From IMG/VR virus record IMGVR_UViG_3300037010_000365, positions 17,962 to 81,961 of that record: 64,000 nucleotides of DNA; one strand, written 5' to 3'. Shown here in pieces: positions 40,853 through 49,262 of the stretch. Position numbers and translations under genes: made by a program. Source of the DNA: a virus. The first letter of the stretch is position 1. Every line of letters starts with the position of its first letter. The notes below the pieces were generated by a model. That model worked only from the letters and a program-made list of their open reading frames with translations, made no database searches and was not told the origin of the DNA.

Positions 40853-42115
40853 ATGATGGACCATTGTTTTGTTGGCAAACCTCAAGAACCTGATTTTGAT
40901 TATACACCAGATTCTTGGTATGATTCTTCTAAAGGGTTCGATAAAAATATCAATTATTCAAAATTAAGAGTGATTACACCAAAAGTTTCTAAAATATTAT
41001 GGGAATCCGTTGACAAGGATTTTCTGCATGAAATGCGTATGTTTACACATAATGTTCAAAGAACATGGGAAATCCATTATGGTGTAAGACCAGTTGAACA
41101 TTATATTGCACCAAATCCTGCTCTTGCCCTTGACGTTGAATATTTCGGGTTTTGGGTAACCGCAGACGACCGTTTAAGATATATTGCTGAAAATATAACA
41201 ACTAATCCAGACTTACCATTAATAGACCAGATTGGCAATGGTTTAGCATCACATTTTTACGGAGCAAGAAACGTACATAAAGCTATGAATGGCATTGATG
41301 ATCCTAAAACAGCGTTAGTAAACTACAGTAAATTAGCAGAAGAACAAATTGAGTTTAAGACGTCTGGTATTATTGGGGAATACACCTTGCATATGAGATC
41401 CTTTCTTGAAGAACAGAAGAAGAAAGGTGAAAAACTCTGGGGAACTACTGAGCTACACACGTCTATCCAAACTGCTGGGCGTCGCTGGTTAAACGAGTGG
41501 TATAACGATGATAGACTACATCAAAATAAAGGTTCATCAAATAACGTTAATGAATGGATTGCTTCGTTTAAGAATTCTGGTTTGCTAGATAAAATGGTAG
41601 CTAATTCTGGATTAAAGTCAATGTGTGATATTCTTGGGTCTGAATGGGGTATCGGCGATTATTACCGGTTTCACGGTGGTTCTGATTTATCATTATGTCC
41701 TGAATTAAACGCATATATTGATGAACGATATGTGGTACCTGGTCCTGGAGCAACATGGACATTAAAAAATCTATATCCAGATTTATCAACTAAAGACGTT
41801 TCTCTTGCTGATAGAGTTATTTGGTTTAGAGAAAACCAATCATATTTGCTAGGTCTTCCTGAGATTAATCCGTTTTTTCATAAACTGGAAGTCAATGGCA
41901 TTAACATTTTTCCTGAACCGATTAATGAAATCAAAACAACTCAAGCTGAAGTATGTCATTGCCAGTTCGGAATTTATGTAGATTTGCGAGACAATCCACA
42001 TAAAATCGATAAACGAAAAGTAGCAAGAAACGATAATGCTACTTGCGCGATTGATAGCGTGCAATCACCGAATAAACGAAAAGCAGAAATTTATTCTGGA
42101 CCTACTCTATTTTAA
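40853..42115 (+). CDS. Putative DNA-base hypermodification enzyme with SGPTLF tail
   Basis: 420 residues from ATG 40853. The frame is open upstream with a strong GAGGGGGAT site at 40793-40801 and would give IKTPNIISHPDFPIM, so the real start may be a non-ATG codon at 40808-40811. Mostly helical. The YVVPGPGATWTL stretch and the AEVCHCQFGIYVDLRD segment recall the glycosylase-like alpha-glutamyl/putrescinyl-thymine pyrophosphorylase families of modified-DNA phages, but similarity is weak. Ends EIYSGPTLF like its neighbour. Context (kinase, hydroxymethylase, dCTPase follow) supports a role on DNA bases. Confidence 0.4.
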   Translation: MMDHCFVGKPQEPDFDYTPDSWYDSSKGFDKNINYSKLRVITPKVSKILWESVDKDFLHEMRMFTHNVQRTWEIHYGVRPVEHYIAPNPALALDVEYFGFWVTADDRLRYIAENITTNPDLPLIDQIGNGLASHFYGARNVHKAMNGIDDPKTALVNYSKLAEEQIEFKTSGIIGEYTLHMRSFLEEQKKKGEKLWGTTELHTSIQTAGRRWLNEWYNDDRLHQNKGSSNNVNEWIASFKNSGLLDKMVANSGLKSMCDILGSEWGIGDYYRFHGGSDLSLCPELNAYIDERYVVPGPGATWTLKNLYPDLSTKDVSLADRVIWFRENQSYLLGLPEINPFFHKLEVNGINIFPEPINEIKTTQAEVCHCQFGIYVDLRDNPHKIDKRKVARNDNATCAIDSVQSPNKRKAEIYSGPTLF

Positions 42116-42128
42116 TAAAAGGAATTAA

Positions 42129-42623
42129 ATGATAGTTATTATTGAAGGACCTGATCGGGTCGGTAAAGATTCACTATTATCTCAAGGGGTTTTTACAGAG
42201 TACGAACAGATTCATTGCGGATCACCAAAGCTAAAAACCAAAGATTATTACTATGGATATTATACTGGTTTATATCAATCATTAAATCAATTGAATACCC
42301 GTGTTGTATTAAATCGAAGTTCAATAGGTGAATATGTTTATGGACATTTATATCGCAACAACGAATATGAATTGTTAGATATAGTAGATCCTCATCAAAT
42401 TATTGCAAATCATGAAGTTAGAATAATCACATTAATCGATTCAGCTGAAACTTTATTGTCTAGAGAAGACGGTGAATCATTTGGAAAAACGTTACAAGCA
42501 AAAAAAGATGAAATTGACCGGTTTATTAAAGTCACCGAATTTTTTAATGGGTCAGTTATTAATTGCGCAGGTAAAACTTCTAATGAAGTATACGAAGAAG
42601 TTGTAGGAGTTATGTATGGATAG
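42129..42623 (+). CDS. Deoxynucleoside monophosphate kinase (thymidylate-kinase-like)
   Basis: 164 residues. P-loop IIEGPDRVGKDS at residues 4-15, VLNRSSIGEYVYGHLYR (the D/N-R-S-x-x-G-E-x-V-Y-G motif of thymidylate kinases, near 59-75) and a short lid. The gene overlaps the hydroxymethylase gene by 8 nt, so it likely phosphorylates hydroxymethyl-dCMP, the job of T4 gp1, although the sequence is more TMP-kinase-like. Confidence 0.72.
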   Translation: MIVIIEGPDRVGKDSLLSQGVFTEYEQIHCGSPKLKTKDYYYGYYTGLYQSLNQLNTRVVLNRSSIGEYVYGHLYRNNEYELLDIVDPHQIIANHEVRIITLIDSAETLLSREDGESFGKTLQAKKDEIDRFIKVTEFFNGSVINCAGKTSNEVYEEVVGVMYG

Positions 42624-43308
42624 AGTAAGCGATATTAGAAATCAGTTGGTAAACCAATATAACACAGGCGATTTTGTTATTGATAAGACTGGTGCAAAAA
42701 TGGTAGAACTTATCGGCGCTACATTTATCGCTGATGAAGATTGGATTATTAGAAAACCAAATATGGAATATGTTAAGCATGAGTTAGATTGGTACGAATC
42801 ACAAAGCTTGAATGTTTATGATATACCTGGAGTTGTTCCAGAAATTTGGAAACAGATCGCAGACATGTATGGTAACATTAACTCTAATTATGGTTGGTGT
42901 ATCTATTCTGATGAAAATTCAGCTCAATTCCAGAAATGCTTAAACGAATTACTAGCTAATAAATTTAGTCGACGATCAACTATGATTTATAATAGACCGT
43001 CTATGCATGAAGACTATAAAGAAAATGGTAAAAATGATTTTATTTGCACCTACGCTAATCAGTTTTTTATTAGAGACAACAAATTAGTTTCTCATTACAT
43101 AATGCGGTCAAATGACTCGGTATTTGGGTATTGTAATGATTATCAGTGGGCTAAATATGTACAGCAACATATGCTTTCTGAATTGCTATTAGACTATCCA
43201 GGTCTTGAGTTAGGCGATATCATATGGACAGCATCAAGTCTTCATGTATATGAACGACATTTTAAATTTATTGAAGAATATAAAGGAACACAAAATGGCA
43301 GTATTTAA
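42616..43308 (+). CDS. 42: dCMP hydroxymethylase (thymidylate synthase fold, gp42-like)
   Basis: 230 residues (T4 gp42 is 246). Thymidylate synthase superfamily: FICTYANQFFIRDNKL has the nucleophile Cys144 and Q-F. IMRSNDSVFGYCND (163-175 region) is the phosphate-binding R-S-x-D motif. LHVYERHF is the late H-x-Y motif. Where thymidylate synthase has the Asn that selects dUMP (G-x-P-F-N), this protein has Asp (G-Y-C-N-D), as in T4 dCMP hydroxymethylase. So dCMP is the predicted substrate and DNA probably contains 5-hydroxymethylcytosine or a derivative. Confidence 0.8.
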   Translation: MDRVSDIRNQLVNQYNTGDFVIDKTGAKMVELIGATFIADEDWIIRKPNMEYVKHELDWYESQSLNVYDIPGVVPEIWKQIADMYGNINSNYGWCIYSDENSAQFQKCLNELLANKFSRRSTMIYNRPSMHEDYKENGKNDFICTYANQFFIRDNKLVSHYIMRSNDSVFGYCNDYQWAKYVQQHMLSELLLDYPGLELGDIIWTASSLHVYERHFKFIEEYKGTQNGSI

Positions 43309-43831
43309 TCAATGCTCACACTTAGTAAATGAAGAATCATTAGCGCAAGTTCGTAACGCGGTGAACTTGTCTAAACATGTAGGTAATAACCCATTTCAAT
43401 TAGTGCTAGACACTCAATTGAAATTGCAAAAAGAATTAGCTGCTAAGTTACCAGAAAATGGTAACATTGATCCTGAAAATATGGCCGATTGGGCTACTTG
43501 CGGTCAGATGGTAGATTATATGCGTGAACAGAAAGATTCACTAGACGACGAGTTCCGTGAATTGCTTACATCATTCGGTGGGATGTCTAACGGTGAAAAA
43601 TCAGCTACATCAGTCTGGAAGAAGTGGAAAAAAGATAACCAGTCTAGACGTAACACTTTATTTTCTGAATTGTCAGAAGAAGATAAATTAGAAGTTTATA
43701 TGGAATTAATCGATGCTGTTCATTTCTTTGCTAATAAAATCAATGCATTAGGTTTAACAGCTGACGATGTTTGTGAGTTGTATCTCATTAAAAATGCTGA
43801 AAATTTTAATAGGTATAACGCTGGTTATTAA
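43295..43831 (+). CDS. 56: dCTPase/dUTPase (all-alpha NTP pyrophosphatase, gp56-like)
   Basis: 178 residues from ATG 43295, with AAGGAACAC upstream, overlapping the hydroxymethylase gene. All-helical dimeric dUTPase/MazG-type fold: MADWATCGQMVDYMREQKDSLDDEFRELL and EEDKLEVYMELIDAVHFFANKINALG, followed by LIKNAENFNRYNAGY. The E-x-x-D and K-N-x-x-N-R-x-x-G-Y pattern is diagnostic. In T4 gp56 removes dCTP and dUTP so that only modified C enters DNA, and the neighbouring genes make the same logic likely. Confidence 0.8.
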   Translation: MAVFNQCSHLVNEESLAQVRNAVNLSKHVGNNPFQLVLDTQLKLQKELAAKLPENGNIDPENMADWATCGQMVDYMREQKDSLDDEFRELLTSFGGMSNGEKSATSVWKKWKKDNQSRRNTLFSELSEEDKLEVYMELIDAVHFFANKINALGLTADDVCELYLIKNAENFNRYNAGY

Positions 43832-43840
43832 TTTTATACA

Positions 43841-43870
43841 AAACCGTTTAGTTTTACATCTAAACGGTTT
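43841..43870. terminator. Hairpin after the dCTPase gene, overlapping a promoter
   Basis: AAACCGTTTAG ... CTAAACGGTTT, 11-bp perfect stem and 8-nt loop. Its 3' arm contains the -35 of the next promoter. Confidence 0.6.
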
Positions 43871-43896
43871 ACAAATCATTCGTGATGTAATATAAT
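43867..43896 (+). promoter_or_regulatory. Early promoter
   Basis: GTTTACAAA, 18-nt spacer, TATAAT, then AAAAAGGAG before ATG 43916. Confidence 0.72.
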
Positions 43897-43915
43897 AATC
43901 AAAAAGGAGTACACC

Positions 43916-44549
43916 ATGCAAGATCATACACTGTCAGCTATCTATAAAATCATTACAGGTAAAGACGAAGACTTAAAAGTAGACAACTCAGAATTAAACC
44001 AGATTGGTACTTAGCACTTTTGATTTAAATCAACTCACTGTAAACTTGCTCGCAAGCGATGGTAATCTTTATCCGTTTACATACAATTTAAGCAAGGTGG
44101 TAAACGGCGATGTTCTGGCATCAGCAACGACTAATATGCTAATCAAACGCAAATCAAAACAATCGCCAACCAGTATTCGATTTAACGATGTTGCTGTTTG
44201 GAATGCACGTGCAAAGATTAACGAAAAGCTTAATACGCTACGACGTGAACTAACTAAGAAGTATATTGAACTAAAGCAACAGAAGAATATTCAAGATTAT
44301 ACTCACGAGCAAAAACAATTATATCTGAAGCTTTTAGAGTTCGAACAGCTTAGCGAAAAGGCTAAAGTTGAGTACGCATCCACATACTTTAAGAATAGCG
44401 GTATTAATTTAGATAGCTCTAATGATTATCAGGTTTCAATTAACGGTTATACCCAGACATGGAAACACGGCAACCATCAAGAAGTATCTGTAGCTAAATT
44501 CGATTGGCATAATATGACCACCCATAATATTCACGGATACTCGAATTAA
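43916..44549 (+). CDS. Unknown protein, probably frameshifted near its N terminus
   Basis: ATG 43916 with a strong ribosome site gives only MQDHTLSAIYKIITG... and stops at 44014-44016. A second frame open from 44004 (TTG, no ribosome site) gives 181 residues (LSTFDLNQLTVNLLASDGNL...) to 44549. One base change near 44005-44012 would make one protein of about 210 residues. The body is helical with a long coiled part (INEKLNTLRRELTKKYIEL) and a C-terminal STYFKNSGINLD...FDWHNMTTHN. Not recognised. Confidence 0.55.
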
Positions 44550-44776
44550 TGGGAAGAGTAGTACACAAATTTTACAGTCTATCCCACACTGATGCTGTCA
44601 AGATTATTAAAAAAATTAAAATGCGTAAGAATAAAACGTTATTTCCTAACGCTTCTTTTGTGTATGAAGAGCTGTCGTCTCTAGATTATGAAAGAACTAG
44701 TAATGGATCGACAAATTTGGTACGACCAAATAAAAAAGATAGATGCGCTTTGACTGTTGAGTGGGATAAACTATGA
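44549..44776 (+). CDS. Unknown small basic protein
   Basis: 75 residues. Starts on TAATG of the preceding gene. Basic N half (SLSHTDAVKIIKKIKMRKNK). Overlaps the next gene by ATGA. Coupling argues it is translated. Confidence 0.55.
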   Translation: MGRVVHKFYSLSHTDAVKIIKKIKMRKNKTLFPNASFVYEELSSLDYERTSNGSTNLVRPNKKDRCALTVEWDKL

Positions 44777-45057
44777 AATTAACTGGAATTGTAACAACTC
44801 AGAAAGAGTTTGATGTTAGTTTTAATAGTGTTTTACAGTCAATAAGCAAAGAGTTAACGGGCAGCACAGATTGGCGTGTAGATTATAATGAAGCAACAGG
44901 TCAACATCAATACCGTGTATACGAACGTGTATCATGGGATGAGTATGATTACGTAACCAAAAGACTAGCAACAGATGAAGAGCAGAAAATCTTTTATGCT
45001 ATTAACACACTGAAGGAGGTTTATCTTGCAAGAGAGTCTAACAAAGCACTTAGATGA
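44773..45057 (+). CDS. Unknown small protein
   Basis: 94 residues. Aromatic/basic middle (STDWRVDYNEATGQHQYRVYERVSWDEYDYV). ATGA overlap upstream and a 32-nt overlap with the next gene. Confidence 0.55.
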   Translation: MKLTGIVTTQKEFDVSFNSVLQSISKELTGSTDWRVDYNEATGQHQYRVYERVSWDEYDYVTKRLATDEEQKIFYAINTLKEVYLARESNKALR

Positions 45058-45490
45058 TGTTGAAATTCCAACATCTTGCAGTTTTGAATATTCAATGTCA
45101 AACGGTAATGACCGGCACTACAAGGTAACACTTGGCTGGTTTGGGTATACAGACAATAAACCTTATTTAAAACGTAAGCTAGTTTACGATATTGTTATTC
45201 ATATAAAGAGTTTTAACGAGTATTTTGTTTATATTATCGATAGCTCGTTTACTGCAACTACATTAATACGAGTTCATATCACCGACGATTATTTTGGCGA
45301 TGTTAGCGACTTAACTGAAGATGAAAAGATTCAGGTTAAAGGTTCTATAGGGATGGACATAGTTAAGACTAAAACTATTGCAATGTTAGGGCGGTGTAAC
45401 ATCAAGTACGCGCATATGCTATATGAGATTCATAAATCTGTTGAAGATCTTGAACAATCAGAACGCCAACAAAATAAAATAATTCATTAA
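45026..45490 (+). CDS. Unknown protein, TTG start
   Basis: 154 residues starting at TTG 45026 behind GAAGGAGG at 45012-45019, which decides the start. Beta-rich (HYKVTLGWFGYTDNKPYLKRKLVYDIVIHIKSF). Not recognised. Confidence 0.6.
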   Translation: MQESLTKHLDDVEIPTSCSFEYSMSNGNDRHYKVTLGWFGYTDNKPYLKRKLVYDIVIHIKSFNEYFVYIIDSSFTATTLIRVHITDDYFGDVSDLTEDEKIQVKGSIGMDIVKTKTIAMLGRCNIKYAHMLYEIHKSVEDLEQSERQQNKIIH

Positions 45491-45522
45491 ACGGTTTACA
45501 AATTAACAAAGGTGTGGTTACA

Positions 45523-45720
45523 ATGGAAAATAATCAAGATAGATTAACACTAGATTGCATTTGTAATCTGTTTATTGATAATTCAGTAGTGTTTATTGAT
45601 AAGTTTGATATCAAAACCAAAGAGGATGTCTTAACTCTTGTGTTAAGACATCCAGATATCGCAACAAATTATATCTGGTGCGGATTAAAACATATAGTAA
45701 ACGGAATACAAGATGTGTAA
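45523..45720 (+). CDS. Unknown small protein
   Basis: 65 residues from ATG 45523 (AAAGGTG upstream). Overlaps the phosphatase gene by 8 nt. Not recognised. A GTTTACAAA sequence upstream at 45494 resembles the -35 half of an early promoter but lacks a good -10. Confidence 0.5.
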   Translation: MENNQDRLTLDCICNLFIDNSVVFIDKFDIKTKEDVLTLVLRHPDIATNYIWCGLKHIVNGIQDV

Positions 45721-46177
45721 TATTCAAAACTTATCAATGCTTCAATACTTAGAACGGAAATACACAGCTGATCGTTGTGTTATGATTCGTATCTTCGACA
45801 ATACGTTTGATAAAGATTTATACCCAACTGCTGTATTCGATGGTAGAGATGAGTTAGTTCGAGTGTATACGTTTGACGATGCTGACCGCGGTGAACCGAA
45901 TACTCTTACTTTGGAAACGGCCAGCGATATTATCGCTGATTTAAAATATGCGAAGGAATTGAACAAAGACGTTCGTGTTCATTGCCTAGCAGGCTTATCA
46001 AGATCGGGCGCAGTTACTCAGTTTGCAATAGACTATCTTGGATTTGAAGATACTGGTAGACCCAGAGTACCTAACTCTCATGTGTATCAAATGCTTGTTG
46101 AGTCTTATACAGGGTTGACTATTGAACAACAAGTTATTAAAGCCTTTGAAAATTATATGCAAGGAGAAGATGTATGA
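45713..46177 (+). CDS. Dual-specificity / tyrosine protein phosphatase
   Basis: 154 residues. Active-site loop VHCLAGLSRSGAV (about 89-101) is the H-C-x-x-G-x-x-R-S signature with the nucleophile Cys and Arg. An upstream acidic loop FDDADRG could supply the general acid. It may act on host or phage phosphoproteins or on RNA 5' ends, as some phosphatases of this fold do, here near the RNA-repair genes. Confidence 0.8.
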   Translation: MCNIQNLSMLQYLERKYTADRCVMIRIFDNTFDKDLYPTAVFDGRDELVRVYTFDDADRGEPNTLTLETASDIIADLKYAKELNKDVRVHCLAGLSRSGAVTQFAIDYLGFEDTGRPRVPNSHVYQMLVESYTGLTIEQQVIKAFENYMQGEDV

Positions 46178-46260
46178 TCTATACTGCAAAAGTATCAATG
46201 CACAACGGTAAACGTAGCTTTAAATCAGCAACTCAACAAATAAATCAAATATTGCGCTAA
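46174..46260 (+). CDS. Possible tiny protein
   Basis: 28 residues (MIYTAKVSMHNGKRSFKSATQQINQILR). Overlaps the phosphatase stop by ATGA after AAGGAGAAG. Real translation is plausible but not shown by similarity. Confidence 0.35.
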   Translation: MIYTAKVSMHNGKRSFKSATQQINQILR

Positions 46261-46273
46261 AAGTTGAAATGCA

Positions 46274-46303
46274 GTTTACTTTTTCATGGAAGCATAATAT
46301 AAT
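46274..46303 (+). promoter_or_regulatory. Early promoter
   Basis: GTTTACTTT, 18-nt spacer, TATAAT, ahead of the 46338 gene and the ligase operon. Confidence 0.75.
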
Positions 46304-46337
46304 AGCTATACGTTAATCAAATAGGAATAGATATATC

Positions 46338-46631
46338 ATGTCAAAGCTAACAGTTAGTACAATTCGTTCATTGTTTCCTTCTAGCTCCAAAGCGTCAGCT
46401 TCAATGATCCCAATTGAGTATGTCGACAGTGTTCGAGCTGCATATCATAATGAAGGTTATAAAGTAACTATGCGATACCGTGGAAGCCGACAAAAGCAAT
46501 CTGGCATCGTTATGACACACGACGCTTTAGGTCGTGTTTATTCTCGTAAACGTGTACGTTCCCCTGATGCGGCACAACGCGAATGTTTAAAAGATTATGC
46601 TGAACACTTCACAGTTTACATTCGAGATTAA
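46338..46631 (+). CDS. Unknown small basic protein
   Basis: 97 residues, strongly basic (RYRGSRQKQ, GRVYSRKRVRS). Ser/Ala-rich N part. Upstream of rnl2 in one unit. It could bind nucleic acid. Not recognised. Confidence 0.58.
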   Translation: MSKLTVSTIRSLFPSSSKASASMIPIEYVDSVRAAYHNEGYKVTMRYRGSRQKQSGIVMTHDALGRVYSRKRVRSPDAAQRECLKDYAEHFTVYIRD

Positions 46632-46642
46632 GGAGTAGTAAT

Positions 46643-47692
46643 ATGAAAAATATGTTTAAATTTCCAAGCATTGAACAATTTGCTTCGGTGGTTAAAAGCG
46701 TTCGAGAACGTTCTAAGTTTGTTGGATTAGACACTGATGGGAAAGCTATTTTTGATCTAAGCAAAGTTGCACCTAAATTATCGTTTCATGGCACTGTAAA
46801 ATTACATGGAACAAATGCTTCAGTGTGCTTTAACCAAGTAGATGGATTATGGTTCCAGTCTCGTGAAAATATCATTACGCCTGAAAAAGATAATGCTGGT
46901 TTTGCGTTCTACGTAGAATCTAATAAATTTGAGTTTCTCCGCATTATTAATCAGTTTAGTGTAGATAATCAACTAGATTTATCTACGACGTCTCTATGTA
47001 TTTACGGTGAGTGGTGTGGTGGTTCGATTCAGAAAGGTGTAGCGCTGAACCAGTTACCTAAAATGTTTGTAGTTTTCGGTGTTAAGCTAATGACTTTTGA
47101 CAGTGAAGAATCAGTAGGCACATGGTTAGATCATTCAAGCATTAACGATGAGACTATTCGTTGTTATAATATTGAACAATTCCCAACTTACGATATCGAG
47201 ATTGACTTCGAGAACCCTTCATTATCACAGAATAAGTTAATTGATATGACTATCGCTGTTGAAGATGAGTGTCCAGTTGGTAAGCACTTCGGAGTTTCGG
47301 GTATCGGTGAAGGAATTGTTTTCTCCCATGTCTATGAAGATGGTACTGTGCTTCGCTTCAAATCTAAAGGTGAAAGACACGCTAGCTCTAAAGTAAAAAC
47401 ACTAAAAGTTGTGGATGACGCTAAAGAGCAGTTAAAATTAGATATTGCTGAAAAAGTAACACCGGACTGGCGAGTTGATCAAGCTATTCAAGAGGTGTTT
47501 GACACTAATAACAATGGTGTAATCGATATTAAGAAAATTGGTGATGTCATCAAGTGGGTTAACCAGGATATCATGAAAGAAGAGCTTCATGTATTTGCAG
47601 AAGCTGGGTTAGAGCCTAAAGAGGTAATGTCCAAAGTTGCACAATTTGTTAAAACACGTTTCTTTACTGTTATGAATGAGAATTTAGTATGA
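46643..47692 (+). CDS. rnlB: RNA ligase 2 (Rnl2 family)
   Basis: 349 residues (T4 Rnl2 is 334). Seals 3'-OH/5'-P nicks in duplex RNA through an enzyme-AMP intermediate. Nucleophile motif I K-L-H-G-T-N at 53-58. Motif III-like LCIYGEWCGG, motif IV EGIVFSHV and motif V RFKSKG follow in order. The C-terminal helical domain is present. Strong Shine-Dalgarno sequence (AAGGAGTAG). Overlaps the next gene by ATGA. Confidence 0.93.
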   Translation: MKNMFKFPSIEQFASVVKSVRERSKFVGLDTDGKAIFDLSKVAPKLSFHGTVKLHGTNASVCFNQVDGLWFQSRENIITPEKDNAGFAFYVESNKFEFLRIINQFSVDNQLDLSTTSLCIYGEWCGGSIQKGVALNQLPKMFVVFGVKLMTFDSEESVGTWLDHSSINDETIRCYNIEQFPTYDIEIDFENPSLSQNKLIDMTIAVEDECPVGKHFGVSGIGEGIVFSHVYEDGTVLRFKSKGERHASSKVKTLKVVDDAKEQLKLDIAEKVTPDWRVDQAIQEVFDTNNNGVIDIKKIGDVIKWVNQDIMKEELHVFAEAGLEPKEVMSKVAQFVKTRFFTVMNENLV

Positions 47693-48054
47693 CATACGAT
47701 GAAAAACTAGAGATTATTAAGTCTCTGGTTTACAACTTTGAAGCAGTGTCTGGACAGTATATTGAACGGAACAACATCACTAAGCGTGGTGTAGCATTAT
47801 TATTTGATGTTGACATAAATTTAGCTCCACCGTTCGATTTTCCAGTGCATCCGTGGGATGATTTAACAGACACATACGATAACGTGATATTTGTACTCAC
47901 CGGTGTGCATAACATTATTAACTATTGGTGTGAAACATCTTTGTTTCCGCATAAACCTGAATCATTTGGGTCAATTAAATTTAAAGACACTGATTATCGA
48001 ATTAAAACAGCAGATGATGTTATGGAATACATAAAAACGCAAATTAAAGAGTGA
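47689..48054 (+). CDS. Unknown protein between the two RNA ligases
   Basis: 121 residues. Acidic, helical at both ends (VYNFEAVSGQYIERNNITKRG; YRIKTADDVMEYIKTQIKE) with VHPWDDLTDTYDNVIFVLTGVHN in the middle. Coupled to both neighbours, so probably part of the RNA repair set. Not recognised. Confidence 0.6.
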   Translation: MTYDEKLEIIKSLVYNFEAVSGQYIERNNITKRGVALLFDVDINLAPPFDFPVHPWDDLTDTYDNVIFVLTGVHNIINYWCETSLFPHKPESFGSIKFKDTDYRIKTADDVMEYIKTQIKE

Positions 48055-48059
48055 TAGGT

Positions 48060-49172
48060 ATGAATATTAATGAAATGTCCGTAGCTATGCAGCGCGACGA
48101 GATTCGGGTCAAACATGAAGAAATTAACGGTGAATCATTTAACATTATTTGTTATATGGTAGCTACACGTGATTTATGGGACATACCAGGCGCTATTGAA
48201 TGCCGAGGTATCACATTTAATGACCAGGGTAATTGTGTTTGTCGTACAATGCCAAAGTTCTTCAATCTAAACGAAAATAAATTCACTCAATTAGTTGATT
48301 TGAATTTTGACAACGCAAAATGTTATGAAAAGCTCGATGGCTCAATGGTTACTCCAGTCAAACTAAAAGATGGTTCAATTCGTTTCAAGACAAAGAAAAG
48401 CTTTTATTCAGACGTAGCTCATCAAGCTAATTGTTATTTCAGACAAAACCAGAACTATATTGACTTCTGTAATTATCTAATTGATAACAATATGACTCCA
48501 TCGTTTGAATTTCAATCACCTGACGCTAAAATTGTTGTCGATGTTGCCGAAACGGTTGCAACCTTAATTCTGGTACGACAAATCAATACGGGTGCTGATG
48601 TATCTCTTGAATCGCTCGCATCATTAACTCAACAGTATAACATTCCTGTTGTTTATGGTTCGAAGTTAAACTCAGAACATAATAGTATGCGCATTCAAGA
48701 TTATATTAATCTCAGTCAGACAATCGAAGGCATAGAAGGTTGGGTGTTTGTATTAGCATCAGGTCAACGGGTAAAACTTAAGACTAAGTGGTATCTTGAC
48801 CGTCATCGTCTAACTACGTATCATGAACGTAATATTGTAGATATGATTATTGATGAGTCTCTTGACGATATTATGCCGGTTGTATCATTGCTACCAGGTG
48901 CAACTGAAACAGTAGAAGCTATCGAGCTTAAGATTGCGCATCAGTTTAAAGAGATTGACATTGCCGTATCTGAACTGCTTGATTTAATGAAACTCGAACC
49001 GGATATCAAGAGTACATCTCTCAAATATTCTAAACATACCTACTTCTCAGTTGCCGTTAGGTTATATAATGGTCAAGAAGCTGATGTGCAGATCAAGAAA
49101 TTATGGAAAAAGTTGCACTATCATGAATGGTCAACACGACCGTTATTCTGGGGTTTTGACACAGACGCATAA
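48060..49172 (+). CDS. rnlA: RNA ligase 1 (Rnl1)
   Basis: 370 residues from ATG 48060 (T4 Rnl1 is 374). A GTG at 48051 is less likely. Motif I is Y-E-K-L-D-G-S with Lys91 as AMP acceptor. RGITF-type strand CRGITFND upstream, EFQSPDAKIV (motif III) and EGWVFVLASGQRVKLKTKWY (motifs IV-V) follow. Repairs tRNA anticodon breaks together with Pnk in T4. Pnk lies 1.1 kb downstream. Confidence 0.92.
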   Translation: MNINEMSVAMQRDEIRVKHEEINGESFNIICYMVATRDLWDIPGAIECRGITFNDQGNCVCRTMPKFFNLNENKFTQLVDLNFDNAKCYEKLDGSMVTPVKLKDGSIRFKTKKSFYSDVAHQANCYFRQNQNYIDFCNYLIDNNMTPSFEFQSPDAKIVVDVAETVATLILVRQINTGADVSLESLASLTQQYNIPVVYGSKLNSEHNSMRIQDYINLSQTIEGIEGWVFVLASGQRVKLKTKWYLDRHRLTTYHERNIVDMIIDESLDDIMPVVSLLPGATETVEAIELKIAHQFKEIDIAVSELLDLMKLEPDIKSTSLKYSKHTYFSVAVRLYNGQEADVQIKKLWKKLHYHEWSTRPLFWGFDTDA

Positions 49173-49199
49173 GCGCTTCATAATATATTAGTAAAATAA

Positions 49200-49229
49200 G
49201 TTTACTTTTTGGTTTGCTTATATTATAAT
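49200..49229 (+). promoter_or_regulatory. Early promoter
   Basis: GTTTACTTT, 18-nt spacer, TATAAT, before the exported protein gene. Confidence 0.75.
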
Positions 49230-49262
49230 ACTACTATGTTAATTAGAAATAGGATGATAAAG

